Assembly (NCBI GenBank): GCA_024809215.1
Contig: JANUBW010000002.1
Coordinates: 124,001 to 188,000, forward strand
DNA: 64,000 bases
From: Niastella sp. OAS944
GTDB lineage: Bacteria > Bacteroidota > Bacteroidia > Chitinophagales > Chitinophagaceae
Direction of reading: 5' to 3'
Below, piece by piece: positions 53,574-62,419 of the stretch. A program made the translations under genes and the position numbers. Position 1 is the first letter of the stretch. Each line of letters begins with the position of its first letter. The notes under the pieces were generated by a model. It was not told the origin of the DNA. It ran no database searches and was given only the letters and a program-made list of their open reading frames with translations.

Positions 53574-53608
53574 GGGAGGTAAAAGCCTCCCGCCCGCGGC
53601 GGAAGGCT
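53574..53608. other. Overlapping alternative hairpins
   Basis: AGCCTCCCGCC (53584-53594) pairs with GGCGGAAGGCT (53598-53608) at 10 of 11 positions with a CGC loop. The CCTCCC inside it (53586-53591) can instead pair with GGGAGG (53574-53579). The two folds exclude each other, as in attenuators, but the nearest promoter-like site for argS would lie downstream of it. Confidence 0.5.
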
Positions 53609-53831
53609 CTTTAGGTGTTTAGGGGTTAAACTGAACGTAAATATGTAGGATTTTAGTAGATTTAACACATTTGTTAATTTTTCTTGATTTAGGTCAATAA
53701 GACACTTAATAAAACGTTCATGATTTCGCCATTTTGGCAAAAAACCGGCGTCTAAAGTGTGTACGCGGGCCCGTAAGATTATTAAATATGCACCTTATGG
53801 AGAACGGTAACCGCTTTTGTTGTTATTCAAT

Positions 53832-53839
53832 TACCTTTG
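53832..53839 (+). promoter_or_regulatory. Candidate -7 element of the GtrA-like gene
   Basis: TACCTTTG matches TAnnTTTG exactly, 21 bases before the GTG start; the next TTG upstream is 12 bases away, the same unusual spacing as at argS. Confidence 0.45.
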
Positions 53840-53859
53840 TACCGTACAAATAATCGAAT

Positions 53860-54408
53860 GTGAAGAACCTGATCAATGCAGTAATAAACTTTTTTTATCC
53901 TTATTTTCGCCGGTTCATGCCATTACAAACCTTTAAGTATGCAGCATGCGGTGGTGGTAATACTATTTTGGATATCGTATTGTACGCCTTCAGCTATAAT
54001 CTTATTTTCAAAGATAAATTCATTCATGTGCCTGTAATAGGCATTCCCATGTCGCCATATATTGCGGCATTCCTTACTTCATTTACCATAACTTTTCCGC
54101 TGGGGTTTTATATGAGCCGAACCATTGTATTTCCCGGTTCAACCCTGCGTGGCCGCATTCAGCTTTTCAGGTATTCTTTACTGGTGATCAGTTGTATTGC
54201 GCTTAACTATATTTTCATTAAGCTGTTTGTAGAACAGTGTCATTTATATCCCACAGTATCTAAAATACTCACTACATTAATTGTGGTGGCGTTCAGCTTC
54301 ATCACGCAAAAGAATTTTACTTTCAAAGCAGAAGCTGCTACACCTGAAGTGTTACGACCAGAGAATGGTTTGGAAACAGTGGAAGAGGAAGAAGAAATCA
54401 AAATGTGA
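53860..54408 (+). CDS. GtrA family membrane protein
   Basis: 182 residues from GTG 53860 (the ATG two bases upstream is immediately followed by a stop). Four transmembrane segments, with LQTFKYAACGGGNTILDIVL and LGFYMSRTIVFPG, and the family end FSFITQKNFTF at about 150-160. GtrA-like proteins move lipid-linked sugars or assist O-antigen/teichoic glycosylation. The C-terminal tail (acidic, ending EEEIKM) is encoded right up to the repeat element at 54403, whose first bases supply the stop codon. Confidence 0.88.
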   Translation: MKNLINAVINFFYPYFRRFMPLQTFKYAACGGGNTILDIVLYAFSYNLIFKDKFIHVPVIGIPMSPYIAAFLTSFTITFPLGFYMSRTIVFPGSTLRGRIQLFRYSLLVISCIALNYIFIKLFVEQCHLYPTVSKILTTLIVVAFSFITQKNFTFKAEAATPEVLRPENGLETVEEEEEIKM

Positions 54409-54552
54409 TAATGTGATAATTGGCTAATGTGATAATGCGTTCTGTGCGGCAGTCCGGTGTTCCGCATACTCGCTTTTGCGTAGCAGTCAAATAGCTCACG
54501 CGAAGCACTCAAGTTATTGTATTCATTATCACATTAGCAAATTATCACATTA
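54403..54552 (+). repeat. Intergenic element copy 1 (ATGTGATAAT arms, ~150 bp)
   Basis: Starts with ATGTGATAATGTGATAATTG and ends with CATTATCACATTAGCAAATT plus ATCACATTAT, that is, terminal inverted repeats. The core contains TGTGCGGCAGTC and TTCCGCAT. An inverted second copy is at 56140-56303. It includes the stop codon of the GtrA gene and ends at the stop of the minus-strand amidase gene (54550). Confidence 0.8.
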
Positions 54553-55287
54553 TTTTACTCCGCCACTCCAAAACCAGTTACCCTCTTCGGTATAAAACCA
54601 TTTGCCATTACCATTCACCGTTTCGCCCTGCATGGTAAACCCATCATAGGCCAGTTGTATACCGGCATTCACCATGTTTGTTATTTTATAAACCTTACCG
54701 GGGCCGGCGCGCAGGTTCAGCCGCGTTAGTGTGGTTACCTTGCCAAACTTTTCGGTTTTGCTTATTTGTCCGTTCACATGTTGTCTGCTTCCGTTCACCA
54801 GGGCAATCAGTTTATCCATATCTACCTTCAAACCAGGACAGTTCTTTAAAGAATAAATTTCATGATGCCCTATAATATGCAGACGATCAGCTGGAATGCT
54901 CCAGCGTTGGCACATCTTGCGAATGAGTTCGGCGCTGGTGGCATACATGGTGTCGGTCCATTCACTTTGTTCATTGCCTTCGTGTTCAACCCCAATAGTG
55001 TAATAGTTGGGGTTTATAAACATGCCATCGGAAGTCTTTTTTATAAGAGGCCAGGTAGGGTCGTGAATACGGCCGGCATGCCAGGCGGTATCAATTTCCT
55101 CAACATATTGATGTACTTCGCCATTTTTGCCAATACCATAATGGGCCGATACCTGCGACAACGGGCTGCTGAACCAACTGTCGGTACCTTTTAGGGTGCC
55201 ATCCATAACATGAATAACAATGGCTTCGGGGCGGTAGGTCCTTCTTCCCTGGGTAAAATTGGGACTTAAAACAGAAGTGATGTTCAT
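54550..55287 (-). CDS. N-acetylmuramoyl-L-alanine amidase (Amidase_2) with SH3-like domain
   Basis: 245 residues, no signal peptide. Amidase_2 zinc ligands are in EAIVIHVMDGT, the middle stretch AWHAGRIHDPTWPL, and GHHEIYSLKNCPGLKV, where the His and the Cys-Pro-Gly block match T7 lysozyme/AmpD-like amidases. A bacterial SH3-type domain follows (LTRLNLRAGPGKVYKI). It cleaves the amide bond between muramic acid and peptide. Located 9 bases behind a membrane protein gene; the lack of a signal suggests export by another route, for example through that protein. Confidence 0.9.
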   Translation of the reverse strand: MNITSVLSPNFTQGRRTYRPEAIVIHVMDGTLKGTDSWFSSPLSQVSAHYGIGKNGEVHQYVEEIDTAWHAGRIHDPTWPLIKKTSDGMFINPNYYTIGVEHEGNEQSEWTDTMYATSAELIRKMCQRWSIPADRLHIIGHHEIYSLKNCPGLKVDMDKLIALVNGSRQHVNGQISKTEKFGKVTTLTRLNLRAGPGKVYKITNMVNAGIQLAYDGFTMQGETVNGNGKWFYTEEGNWFWSGGVK

Positions 55288-55296
55288 ATGTATGTT

Positions 55297-55974
55297 TTAA
55301 CCCTGTGCAGGTGTGTTCAAGGCTTCATCCACCACTTTTTCCGACAGGGTTTCCGAAGCAGTTCCTTTGTTTTCGGTTATTTTCAAAGCTGCATAGGTAG
55401 CCGAACTTAATCCAAGCAGTATCAAATTATTGTCGCTCACAATTGGAATAAAAAAGTCGGTAGAATGCAACAGGCAGTTGGCTAAATTAGGATCGCCTTT
55501 GGCAAAATCTGACAGGCAAAAGCTGGGATCGCCCAAATTGCCGAGGGTAGAAGCAATGAACCAGATGCCAAAGATGGCATGAAATATAACTGCCTGAAAG
55601 CGCTGGATGCTTACCCCGTTTTGATCACTTAATATATCCAGAAAAAAATTGCTGGTCTTAAGATCCTGATGCCGGAAGATCAGCGAGTTCTGCTGATCGG
55701 CCAAATCAATGACACGGGCGGCAGCCGTAGTGCCGGCAGCAATGCCAAGCAGTACAAGTGTAGAGGTGTGCAGGTTGGGCGCATGGCCGGTTTGAATTAT
55801 GATGGTTGTAAAAGCCGTTAAAATGATCACCGACCACCAGGCGAGTTGCACTCTTGACCAACTGTAGGGGCGGGGGCTGGCTTTACTAAGGTCGCGAAGC
55901 ATGTTGAACTTGCGGTCACAAACAACTACGCCTGCAGTAAGAATGGCAAATAGGGCCCAGAACTGAAAAACCAT
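55297..55974 (-). CDS. Membrane protein of unknown function upstream of the amidase
   Basis: 225 residues with about five hydrophobic spans (FQFWALFAILTAGVVVCD, VQLAWWSVIILTAFTTIIIQ, TSTLVLLGIAAGTTAAARVI, FQAVIFHAIFGIWFIASTLG, NLILLGLSSATYAALKI). I do not recognise a family. Its tight linkage to a signal-less peptidoglycan amidase suggests a holin-like or export partner, which is only an inference. The pair is bracketed by inverted copies of one intergenic element. Confidence 0.65.
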   Translation of the reverse strand: MVFQFWALFAILTAGVVVCDRKFNMLRDLSKASPRPYSWSRVQLAWWSVIILTAFTTIIIQTGHAPNLHTSTLVLLGIAAGTTAAARVIDLADQQNSLIFRHQDLKTSNFFLDILSDQNGVSIQRFQAVIFHAIFGIWFIASTLGNLGDPSFCLSDFAKGDPNLANCLLHSTDFFIPIVSDNNLILLGLSSATYAALKITENKGTASETLSEKVVDEALNTPAQG

Positions 55975-56139
55975 AGGTAATTTTTTAAGGGACTATGTTT
56001 TTGACAATCCCTTTACTTTCAAAGGGAATGCCGGATTTCACAAACTAATGGGTATCACTTACGGCGGTGTGTAGGGGGATATGAAGATATAAATTGAAAG
56101 CTATATGTACAACAGGTAGTTTTACGGAAAAAAGGATAC

Positions 56140-56303
56140 CAATTAGCTAATTTGCTAATGTGATAATGTGCTAATAAAAATACAGCGTGTTGAATGCTGA
56201 CGCAAGAGCAATTTGAACGCTGTGCAAAAAAGAGGATGCGGAACGTCAGACTGCCGCACATAAAGCATTATCACATTAGCAAATTATCACATTATCACAT
56301 TTT
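56140..56303 (-). repeat. Intergenic element copy 2, inverted relative to copy 1
   Basis: Its reverse complement starts AAATGTGATAATGTGATAAT and continues TTGCTAATGTGATAATGC, TGTGCGGCAGTC, GTTCCGCAT, TTTTTTGC, TTCAAATTGCTC, CTGTATT, matching copy 1 (54403-54552) block by block. The first 35 bases differ at a single position. The two copies face each other across the amidase and membrane protein genes. Confidence 0.82.
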
Positions 56304-56317
56304 TCTACCAGATTGAC

Positions 56318-56331
56318 TGTCAAAACTGACA
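56318..56331. promoter_or_regulatory. Inverted repeat upstream of dnaK
   Basis: TGTCA-AAAC-TGACA, a 5-bp inverted repeat about 70 bases before the dnaK ATG. It could be a heat-shock regulatory site. It does not match the CIRCE element. Confidence 0.35.
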
Positions 56332-56398
56332 TTTTAACATTCCAATACCGCACGGCATAATGATTGATAATCATAATCGAACATTAAATTCAGCTAAT

Positions 56399-58309
56399 AT
56401 GGGAAAGATAATAGGAATTGACCTCGGTACCACCAACAGCTGCGTTGCAGTAATGGAAGGAAATGAACCGGTGGTAATTGCCAACGACGAGGGACGCCGT
56501 ACCACCCCGTCGGTAGTGGCTTTTCTTAAAAACGGCGAACGTAAAGTGGGTGACCCTGCAAAACGCCAGGCCATCACCAACCCCCACAATACCATCATGA
56601 GCGTTAAGCGTTTCATGGGCCGCCGTTTTGACGAGGTGACAGAAGAGATCAGCCATTGGAGCTACAAAGTAGCAAAAGGTGACAATAATACGGTACGTAT
56701 TGACATAGACGGCCGTTTATATACACCCCAGGAATTAAGTGCCATGATCCTTCAGAAAATGAAGAAAACGGCCGAAGATTACCTGGGTCAGGAAGTAAAT
56801 GAAGCAGTAATTACCGTTCCGGCTTACTTTAACGACGCACAGCGCCAGGCAACCAAAGAAGCCGGTGAAATTGCCGGTTTGAATGTTCGCCGTATTGTGA
56901 ACGAGCCTACCGCTGCTGCGCTGGCTTACGGTCTCGATAAAGGTAAACACGACCAAAAGATCGCAGTATTTGACCTTGGTGGTGGTACATTCGATATCTC
57001 AGTACTCGAATTGGGCGATGGTGTATTTGAAGTAAAATCAACCAATGGTGATACCCACCTGGGTGGTGATGACTTTGATAAAGTGATCATGGACTGGCTG
57101 GCCGCTGAATTCAAAACCGACGAAGGTGTTGACCTGCGTAAAGACCCTATGGCTTTACAACGTTTGAAAGAAGCTGCTGAAAAAGCTAAAGTAGAATTAT
57201 CTTCTTCAGCCGAAACAGAGATCAACCTGCCTTACATTACTGCAGTTGACGGTGTGCCTAAACACCTGGTAAAAAAACTGAGCCGTGCCAAATTCGAACA
57301 GCTGGCCGATAAATTATTCGAGCGTTGTTTGAAACCCTGCGAGCAGGCGTTGAAAGATGCAGGCATGAGCGTATCACAAATTGATGAAGTGATACTGGTA
57401 GGTGGTAGCACCCGTATCCCCAAAGTACAGGAGATCGTGGAAAAGTTCTTTGGTAAGAAACCTAACAAAGGAGTGAACCCCGATGAAGTAGTTGCCGTTG
57501 GTGCTGCAATTCAGGGCGCCGTTCTTACCGGTGAAGTAAAAGATGTACTGTTGCTCGACGTTACTCCGCTGAGCCTTGGTATTGAAACAATGGGTGGCGT
57601 AATGACCCGTTTGATCGATTCAAACACAACCATTCCTACCAAGAAATCTGAAGTATTCTCTACCGCCAGCGATAACCAGCCTGGTGTTGAAATACATGTG
57701 TTGCAGGGCGAACGTCCAATGGCTAATCAGAACAAGAGCCTGGGCCGCTTCCAGCTTACAGATATTCCACCTGCGCCCCGCGGCGTTCCGCAGATCGAAG
57801 TTATTTTCGATATCGATGCCAATGGTATCCTGCATGTAACAGCCAAGGATAAGGGCACTGGTAAAGAACAAAAGATCCGTATTGAAGCCGGTAGCGGTTT
57901 AAGCAAAGACGAGATCGAAAAAATGAAGAACGAGGCAAAAGCCAACGAGGCTACCGATAAGGCTGCCCGTGAAAAGGTTGACAAAATTAACCAGGCCGAT
58001 AGTCTCATCTTCCAAACCGAAAAACAATTGAAAGAATACGGCGACAAGATCCCGGCCGATAAAAAAGCTCCTATCGAAACAGCGCTGAACAAATTGAAAG
58101 AAGCGCACAAATCGCAGGATGTTGACGCTATTGATGCTGCTACTACAGAAATGAACAATGCCTGGACAGCAGCCAGCGAAGAGTTGTACAAAGCCACACA
58201 AGGCGATCAGGCCGGTGGCCAGCAACCTGGTGGCGGTCAGCAAGGCGGTGGTAACAACAATGGCGGCGGCGAAAACGTAACCGATGCCGAGTACGAAGAA
58301 GTGAAATAA
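56399..58309 (+). CDS. dnaK: Molecular chaperone DnaK (Hsp70)
   Basis: 636 residues from ATG 56399 ([20 protein letters not shown]); an in-frame ATG at 56360 would add 13 unrelated residues. ATPase signatures are [30 protein letters not shown] and [13 protein letters not shown]. The substrate-binding domain and helical lid follow, ending with a Gly/Gln-rich linker and the EEVK terminus (DAEYEEVK). grpE and dnaJ are not next to it. A strong terminator follows. Confidence 0.98.
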   Translation: MGKIIGIDLGTTNSCVAVMEGNEPVVIANDEGRRTTPSVVAFLKNGERKVGDPAKRQAITNPHNTIMSVKRFMGRRFDEVTEEISHWSYKVAKGDNNTVRIDIDGRLYTPQELSAMILQKMKKTAEDYLGQEVNEAVITVPAYFNDAQRQATKEAGEIAGLNVRRIVNEPTAAALAYGLDKGKHDQKIAVFDLGGGTFDISVLELGDGVFEVKSTNGDTHLGGDDFDKVIMDWLAAEFKTDEGVDLRKDPMALQRLKEAAEKAKVELSSSAETEINLPYITAVDGVPKHLVKKLSRAKFEQLADKLFERCLKPCEQALKDAGMSVSQIDEVILVGGSTRIPKVQEIVEKFFGKKPNKGVNPDEVVAVGAAIQGAVLTGEVKDVLLLDVTPLSLGIETMGGVMTRLIDSNTTIPTKKSEVFSTASDNQPGVEIHVLQGERPMANQNKSLGRFQLTDIPPAPRGVPQIEVIFDIDANGILHVTAKDKGTGKEQKIRIEAGSGLSKDEIEKMKNEAKANEATDKAAREKVDKINQADSLIFQTEKQLKEYGDKIPADKKAPIETALNKLKEAHKSQDVDAIDAATTEMNNAWTAASEELYKATQGDQAGGQQPGGGQQGGGNNNGGGENVTDAEYEEVK

Positions 58310-58334
58310 GGACAGGAGATTATAAAAGACGAGG

Positions 58335-58368
58335 GGCCCCAACGATACTGTTGGGGCCTTTTTGTTTT
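58335..58368 (+). terminator. Intrinsic terminator of dnaK
   Basis: Perfect 8-bp stem GGCCCCAA / TTGGGGCC with loop CGATACTG and tail TTTTTGTTTT. The loop is the same as in the glgC terminator at 28122. Confidence 0.9.
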
Positions 58369-58484
58369 ACACGAATATTGGTAAAATCAACGCGTTTATT
58401 GCCAGTTTAACGCGAATATTTAATTGATTTCCATCGGTGAAAGTTCGTGTATATCTTGCGCCCAATTAAAAGTTGCCACCCTTT

Positions 58485-59345
58485 ATGAACTGGTCAATCC
58501 GTATTTTATTGCTATTTCTTGCAGGCATAACCGCATGTAGAAAGCCGTCGAATGATGCTACCCGTAGCCCCGATAAGTTACGCATTTCGAGAATAGCGCA
58601 ATCGACCGTTAGAGAACCGCAAAAAGTAAATGTGACCGATTTTATTTACGATGATCAGCAGCGGGTTCAGGAAATAACTTATTACTATGAAGAAATGGTA
58701 AACGGCAGCCTTAATACCCAACCCAAAACCAGCATTACCTATTATTATAACGGTACAGATAAAAAACCTTACAAAGCAAGCGGACAGGTATCGAATGGGT
58801 TTTATGCAGACATTTTTTATACTTATAATAACGCGGGCCAACTGATACGTGATTCAGCAAAAGGTGCTGGCATGGAGGTAAGAACGCACGATTACACGTA
58901 TACTCCCAACTATATTTTAGTAAAAACGGGAAAATATACAACCATTTCCACAGGAGGAGTATACGGAGGTACATTTACAGATTCCGTTGTTATAAAGAAC
59001 AACAATATTGCAGAAGTGGTGTATTGGACCGGCTCAATTGGATTACTTGGTTATTATTATAAATTTTCTTACGATGACAAAATAAACCCATTAAGTAAAT
59101 TAAATATTGCCGCCGTTAAAATAGTGGAAGGCCTCCAAATATTTCCCGATATTCTTGCGCCGGGCATTTGCAAAAACAATATGACGGCCTATACGTATGG
59201 TACAATTTCATATAGTGGCGGGCGGTCAGATGGTGAACCCCAACCCTATATATTTACCTATACAAAAGAGGGCCTGCCCGAAACCTGTACCATAACCAAC
59301 CGATTAGAGACCTATACCATTAAATACACCTACGACGAATTTTAA
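58485..59345 (+). CDS. Lipoprotein with YD-like beta repeats, paralog 1
   Basis: 286 residues from ATG 58485. Lipoprotein signal RILLLFLAGITACRK with the lipobox cysteine near residue 18. The mature part has short beta repeats such as FIYDDQQRVQEITYYYE, TYNNAGQLIRDSA and FSYDDKINPLSKLNIA, similar to YD/DUF4595-like lipoproteins. The next gene is a paralog; both are preceded by the same CCCAATTAAAA leader. Surface-exposed role likely, function unknown. Confidence 0.78.
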   Translation: MNWSIRILLLFLAGITACRKPSNDATRSPDKLRISRIAQSTVREPQKVNVTDFIYDDQQRVQEITYYYEEMVNGSLNTQPKTSITYYYNGTDKKPYKASGQVSNGFYADIFYTYNNAGQLIRDSAKGAGMEVRTHDYTYTPNYILVKTGKYTTISTGGVYGGTFTDSVVIKNNNIAEVVYWTGSIGLLGYYYKFSYDDKINPLSKLNIAAVKIVEGLQIFPDILAPGICKNNMTAYTYGTISYSGGRSDGEPQPYIFTYTKEGLPETCTITNRLETYTIKYTYDEF

Positions 59346-59393
59346 ATGATCTCCATTTTATAGTGTGCCCAATTAAAAATTTTAACCCCTTTT

Positions 59394-60242
59394 ATGAACA
59401 GTTTAATCCGTACTTTAAGTACCCTTGTGCTAGTTTTAAGTATCGTTTCCTGTAAAAAGGATAAAGATGACCCCAAACCGATCAAAACCCGGTTGTCAAA
59501 ACTGATACAGTGGAATAACGCAACTCCGTCAAAAGGTATTATTACAACCGAATTTGTTTATGACGATGAAAAACGGGTAAAGGAAATTAATTATTACGCC
59601 GGTGACTCAACAGGCTCTGAAATAAAAAATACAAAACAACGTAGTATCACGTACTACTACAATGGAAATGAGAAAGAACCATATAAATCAATTGGCGGCA
59701 TAATAGGCGAGGCAGGCCCTGAAACGTTCTATTTTTACAATAACGGCAATCTGGTCAGGGATTCGTCTTTACCCACACAAATCTATAACCGGACGGTAGT
59801 AAAAAAGTATTCTTATAACTCCGCTAAGATCATTATACTAAAAGAAACTTATAACGGCACCAATATCGTATCATGGGATTTGGATTCATGCATGACGGCA
59901 AACCACAATCTTACGGAGACTTATACATTCTACTCTTATCCTCAGGGAAACGGCTATAAATATAATTATGACGACAAGGTGAACCCGTTAAGCAAAATGA
60001 ATATTGCAATTACAATGGTAAAAAACAGCCCATTAGGGTTTCCTTCATACCTGGCACCGGGCTATTGCCAGAATAATATGACAGTCTTTACCTATGGTAC
60101 AAGCGCTGGCCCTGGTGTATTCACTCCGTCAACCTTGTATAATGATAATACATATTTCTACGACGACAATAACTTACCCGTAGAATGTCGTGTTTCCAGC
60201 ACGTCTATAAAACTTACAATAAAACTTGACTATATAGAATAG
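59394..60242 (+). CDS. Lipoprotein with YD-like beta repeats, paralog 2
   Basis: 282 residues. Start MNSLIRTLSTLVLVLSIVSC, lipobox at Cys20. Repeats FVYDDEKRVKEINYYAG, YFYNNGNLVRDSS-like and YNYDDKVNPLSKMNIA match the neighbour at about half of positions. The gene follows 48 bases after paralog 1. Tandem duplication; function unknown. Confidence 0.78.
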   Translation: MNSLIRTLSTLVLVLSIVSCKKDKDDPKPIKTRLSKLIQWNNATPSKGIITTEFVYDDEKRVKEINYYAGDSTGSEIKNTKQRSITYYYNGNEKEPYKSIGGIIGEAGPETFYFYNNGNLVRDSSLPTQIYNRTVVKKYSYNSAKIIILKETYNGTNIVSWDLDSCMTANHNLTETYTFYSYPQGNGYKYNYDDKVNPLSKMNIAITMVKNSPLGFPSYLAPGYCQNNMTVFTYGTSAGPGVFTPSTLYNDNTYFYDDNNLPVECRVSSTSIKLTIKLDYIE

Positions 60243-60287
60243 CAGGCAATAGCTGTGATAAATAATAAGTGCAGAAAATGAAGATAA

Positions 60288-62072
60288 TTAAATGATCTCC
60301 ATTTTCTGCATCAAGAACGAAGCATTTTTATTCTTGGCAACCCCGCGTTGCAATTTGTAATCGAACAGCAGCTCGTTATTGCGAATGGTGCTTTCAAAAC
60401 AATAATTATTTACCTGGCCGGCCATCTCGTTCTCGAGCCGGCTAAGCGCCAGGTCGTGCGTGGCAAACAAGGTAAGACAACGGTATTGCACCAGCTTTTT
60501 TATAAACTGTTCCGATCCGTGGGTTTTATCTTCTGAATTGGTGCCACGTAAGATCTCATCAATAAGAATAAGCACCGGTACCTCGTTCTGTTGCAGGTAA
60601 TGAATGATCTGCTGCAACCGTTTTAACTCAGCCATAAAGTAGGAGGTATGCTCCTGCAACGAATCGCTTACCCTTATTGAACTGCGAATGACCATGGGTG
60701 TAAATGCAAATGAAGTGGCGCACACCGGGGCGCCGCATTGGCCCAGAATAAGATTAACCCCCAGCGTTCGCAGGAAGGTGGTTTTACCCGACATATTTGA
60801 ACCGGTTACCAGCACCAGCTTTTCATCTATTCCGAATGTACAGTCGTTGGCCACCCGTTCATCGACCTTTATCAGTGGATGCGCCAGTTGGGTTGCTGCA
60901 ATGGAAATAGTATCGGCGTTTACTGTTGGGTAATGATTGCTGGGGTTATTAAATGCAAATGTTGACAGGGAGTTCAGGCTTTCTATCATGCCCACACCAT
61001 GGATCCAGTCGTTAAAATGGGCCTTGTGTTTTTGTTTCCAGCTTTCCAGCGCCCACAGGCATTGGATATCGTACAAAAAAAAACTGTTGAGAAATATATT
61101 TACGATCAGGTTTAACCGCTGATCGAACATGGCCGACAACCTCGACAACTTTTTAACCGCCTGGTGCGCTGCAATGGCTATGTCTTTTTCTTTTTTCAAA
61201 AGGGCGGCATTACCCGTTTCTACCTTGCTGAACAACGATAAAATAGTAGCATATTGATCTAATATCGATTGTTTCTTTCCCAACAAATTATGCTGGTCCT
61301 GTATACGTTTGGCAAATGAACCAATGATGCCCCAGCTAATGAGTACAATGGGTATGAGCAGCGAATAATTTTGGGTAAACAGGTATATAATAAAACAAAT
61401 TATACTGTAAGCCGGCACCAGGTAGCGCATCCATTTTATCCATTTTTTATCATGTATAATAGCCGGTTTTTGCAACCAGTTGCCAATGTCGTGCAGATTG
61501 CCTTCTTTTTCCTCGTTCAACAATCCATGTGCGGTCAAAAGCTGTCGTAACTCTTTTTGCGTGCTAAATTCCTTCACCGCCTGTTGTTGCAGCTCTATTT
61601 CATTTTTTTCCAGCAGGGGTTGTTGTAACATGGCCGCCAGTTGTTGTTTACCATGCCAGGTTGTGGTACGGTTAAGCAAATGGTACAGGGAGTTGGGGCC
61701 GAAAATATCAAGATCGCCTGAATTATTGTCGTTTGAGGAAAAAGCCGCGCCATTATCAAATAAATTGGGCTGAATGTGCCGTAGTATGTTCAACTCATTA
61801 TTATTGATGAACAGCAATTTTTCGAGCAGGGCAATACGATCGTTCATGCGCCAGGCAATGCGTACCAGTATTACAAAGGCAATCGCCAGCAGCAGCGTTG
61901 TCACCATCCAACCGGTGCTATGGCTGGCAATCCATTTATAGGTAGCCCAGGCAAATACAAGAAAACAGGCCAGCCGCAAAATTGCCACCAGTGCGGCCAT
62001 AGGTTTTAATTGCGTAAGGTCATCAATATATTTCGATGTATTTTTCTCGTAAAAAGCTATGGGCTGCTCCAT
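60288..62072 (-). CDS. MutS-related ATPase with N-terminal membrane segments
   Basis: 594 residues. Two hydrophobic segments near the N-terminus (ILRLACFLVFAWATYKW, MVTTLLLAIAFVILVRI) and further ones near residues 215-245, then a MutS-type ATPase: Walker A TGSNMSGKTTFLRTLG, signature RVSDSLQEHTSYFMAELKRL, Walker B VLILIDEILRGTNSEDK and LFATHDLALSRLE. The mismatch-recognition domain of MutS1 is absent. Such membrane-linked MutS-like proteins are common in Bacteroidota; their role is not established. Confidence 0.88.
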   Translation of the reverse strand: MEQPIAFYEKNTSKYIDDLTQLKPMAALVAILRLACFLVFAWATYKWIASHSTGWMVTTLLLAIAFVILVRIAWRMNDRIALLEKLLFINNNELNILRHIQPNLFDNGAAFSSNDNNSGDLDIFGPNSLYHLLNRTTTWHGKQQLAAMLQQPLLEKNEIELQQQAVKEFSTQKELRQLLTAHGLLNEEKEGNLHDIGNWLQKPAIIHDKKWIKWMRYLVPAYSIICFIIYLFTQNYSLLIPIVLISWGIIGSFAKRIQDQHNLLGKKQSILDQYATILSLFSKVETGNAALLKKEKDIAIAAHQAVKKLSRLSAMFDQRLNLIVNIFLNSFFLYDIQCLWALESWKQKHKAHFNDWIHGVGMIESLNSLSTFAFNNPSNHYPTVNADTISIAATQLAHPLIKVDERVANDCTFGIDEKLVLVTGSNMSGKTTFLRTLGVNLILGQCGAPVCATSFAFTPMVIRSSIRVSDSLQEHTSYFMAELKRLQQIIHYLQQNEVPVLILIDEILRGTNSEDKTHGSEQFIKKLVQYRCLTLFATHDLALSRLENEMAGQVNNYCFESTIRNNELLFDYKLQRGVAKNKNASFLMQKMEII

Positions 62073-62131
62073 AATGAATATTGTGGGTATAATGATTTTT
62101 CGGTATGCAAGATAGGTAAGTTAAGTCGAGA

Positions 62132-62170
62132 ATGGTGAATGGTGAGTGGTGAGTGGTGAGTGGTGAGTGG
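62132..62170 (+). repeat. Heptanucleotide tandem repeat GTGGTGA (about 5.5 units)
   Basis: ATGGTGA twice, then GTGGTGA three times and a partial unit, without interruption. Confidence 0.85.
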
Positions 62171-62218
62171 CCTCGCGAATGTTGAGATTAATGTCCGACC
62201 TTGCGCCGCCCGAAATTT

Positions 62219-62275
<57 letters not shown>

Positions 62276-62365
62276 CTCACGTTTCACGTTTTACGTGCTG
62301 CTTTATATAAATAATCCCAAATATTACGATGAGCACTCATGTATCAAATTACTCACAAACTTCAC

Positions 62366-62396
62366 TTGTATTATACTGTTATAAACTTTAACTTTA
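62366..62396 (+). promoter_or_regulatory. Promoter of the MBL hydrolase gene
   Basis: TTG (62366-62368), 20-base spacer, TAACTTTA (62389-62396; one mismatch to TAnnTTTG). Transcript start would be about 15-20 bases before the ATG at 62420. Confidence 0.55.
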
Positions 62397-62419
62397 GATT
62401 AGTTAAACGGTTCTGTCAA

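Larger units (their letters stand above)
53435..53859. other. Divergent intergenic region between argS and gtrA-like gene
   Basis: About 425 bases. It contains promoter-like TACCTTTG elements for both directions (53453-53460 minus; 53832-53839 plus) and a pair of overlapping hairpins (53574-53608). An open minus-strand frame across it is continuous with argS but has no similarity to that protein. Confidence 0.55.
55975..56398. other. Intergenic region before dnaK
   Basis: About 425 bases. It contains element copy 2 (56140-56303) and a TGTCA-AAAC-TGACA inverted repeat (56318-56331). No gene recognised; no perfect -7 element near dnaK. Confidence 0.55.

Noticed and set aside
53574..53608. T-box riboswitch for argS
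   Set aside because: No T-box consensus sequence; T-boxes are not expected in Bacteroidota.
53435..53740. N-terminal extension of argS
   Set aside because: Sequence upstream of MAIVPVIQ is not ArgS-like and contains the hairpin element; promoter-like site lies within it.
54403..56303. Insertion sequence
   Set aside because: No transposase between or beside the inverted elements.
56318..56331. CIRCE/HrcA operator before dnaK
   Set aside because: The inverted repeat is only 5 bp and unlike the 9-bp CIRCE arms.
57727..58197. 156-codon minus-strand frame opposite dnaK
   Set aside because: dnaK is unambiguous on the plus strand; long antisense frames are common across it.
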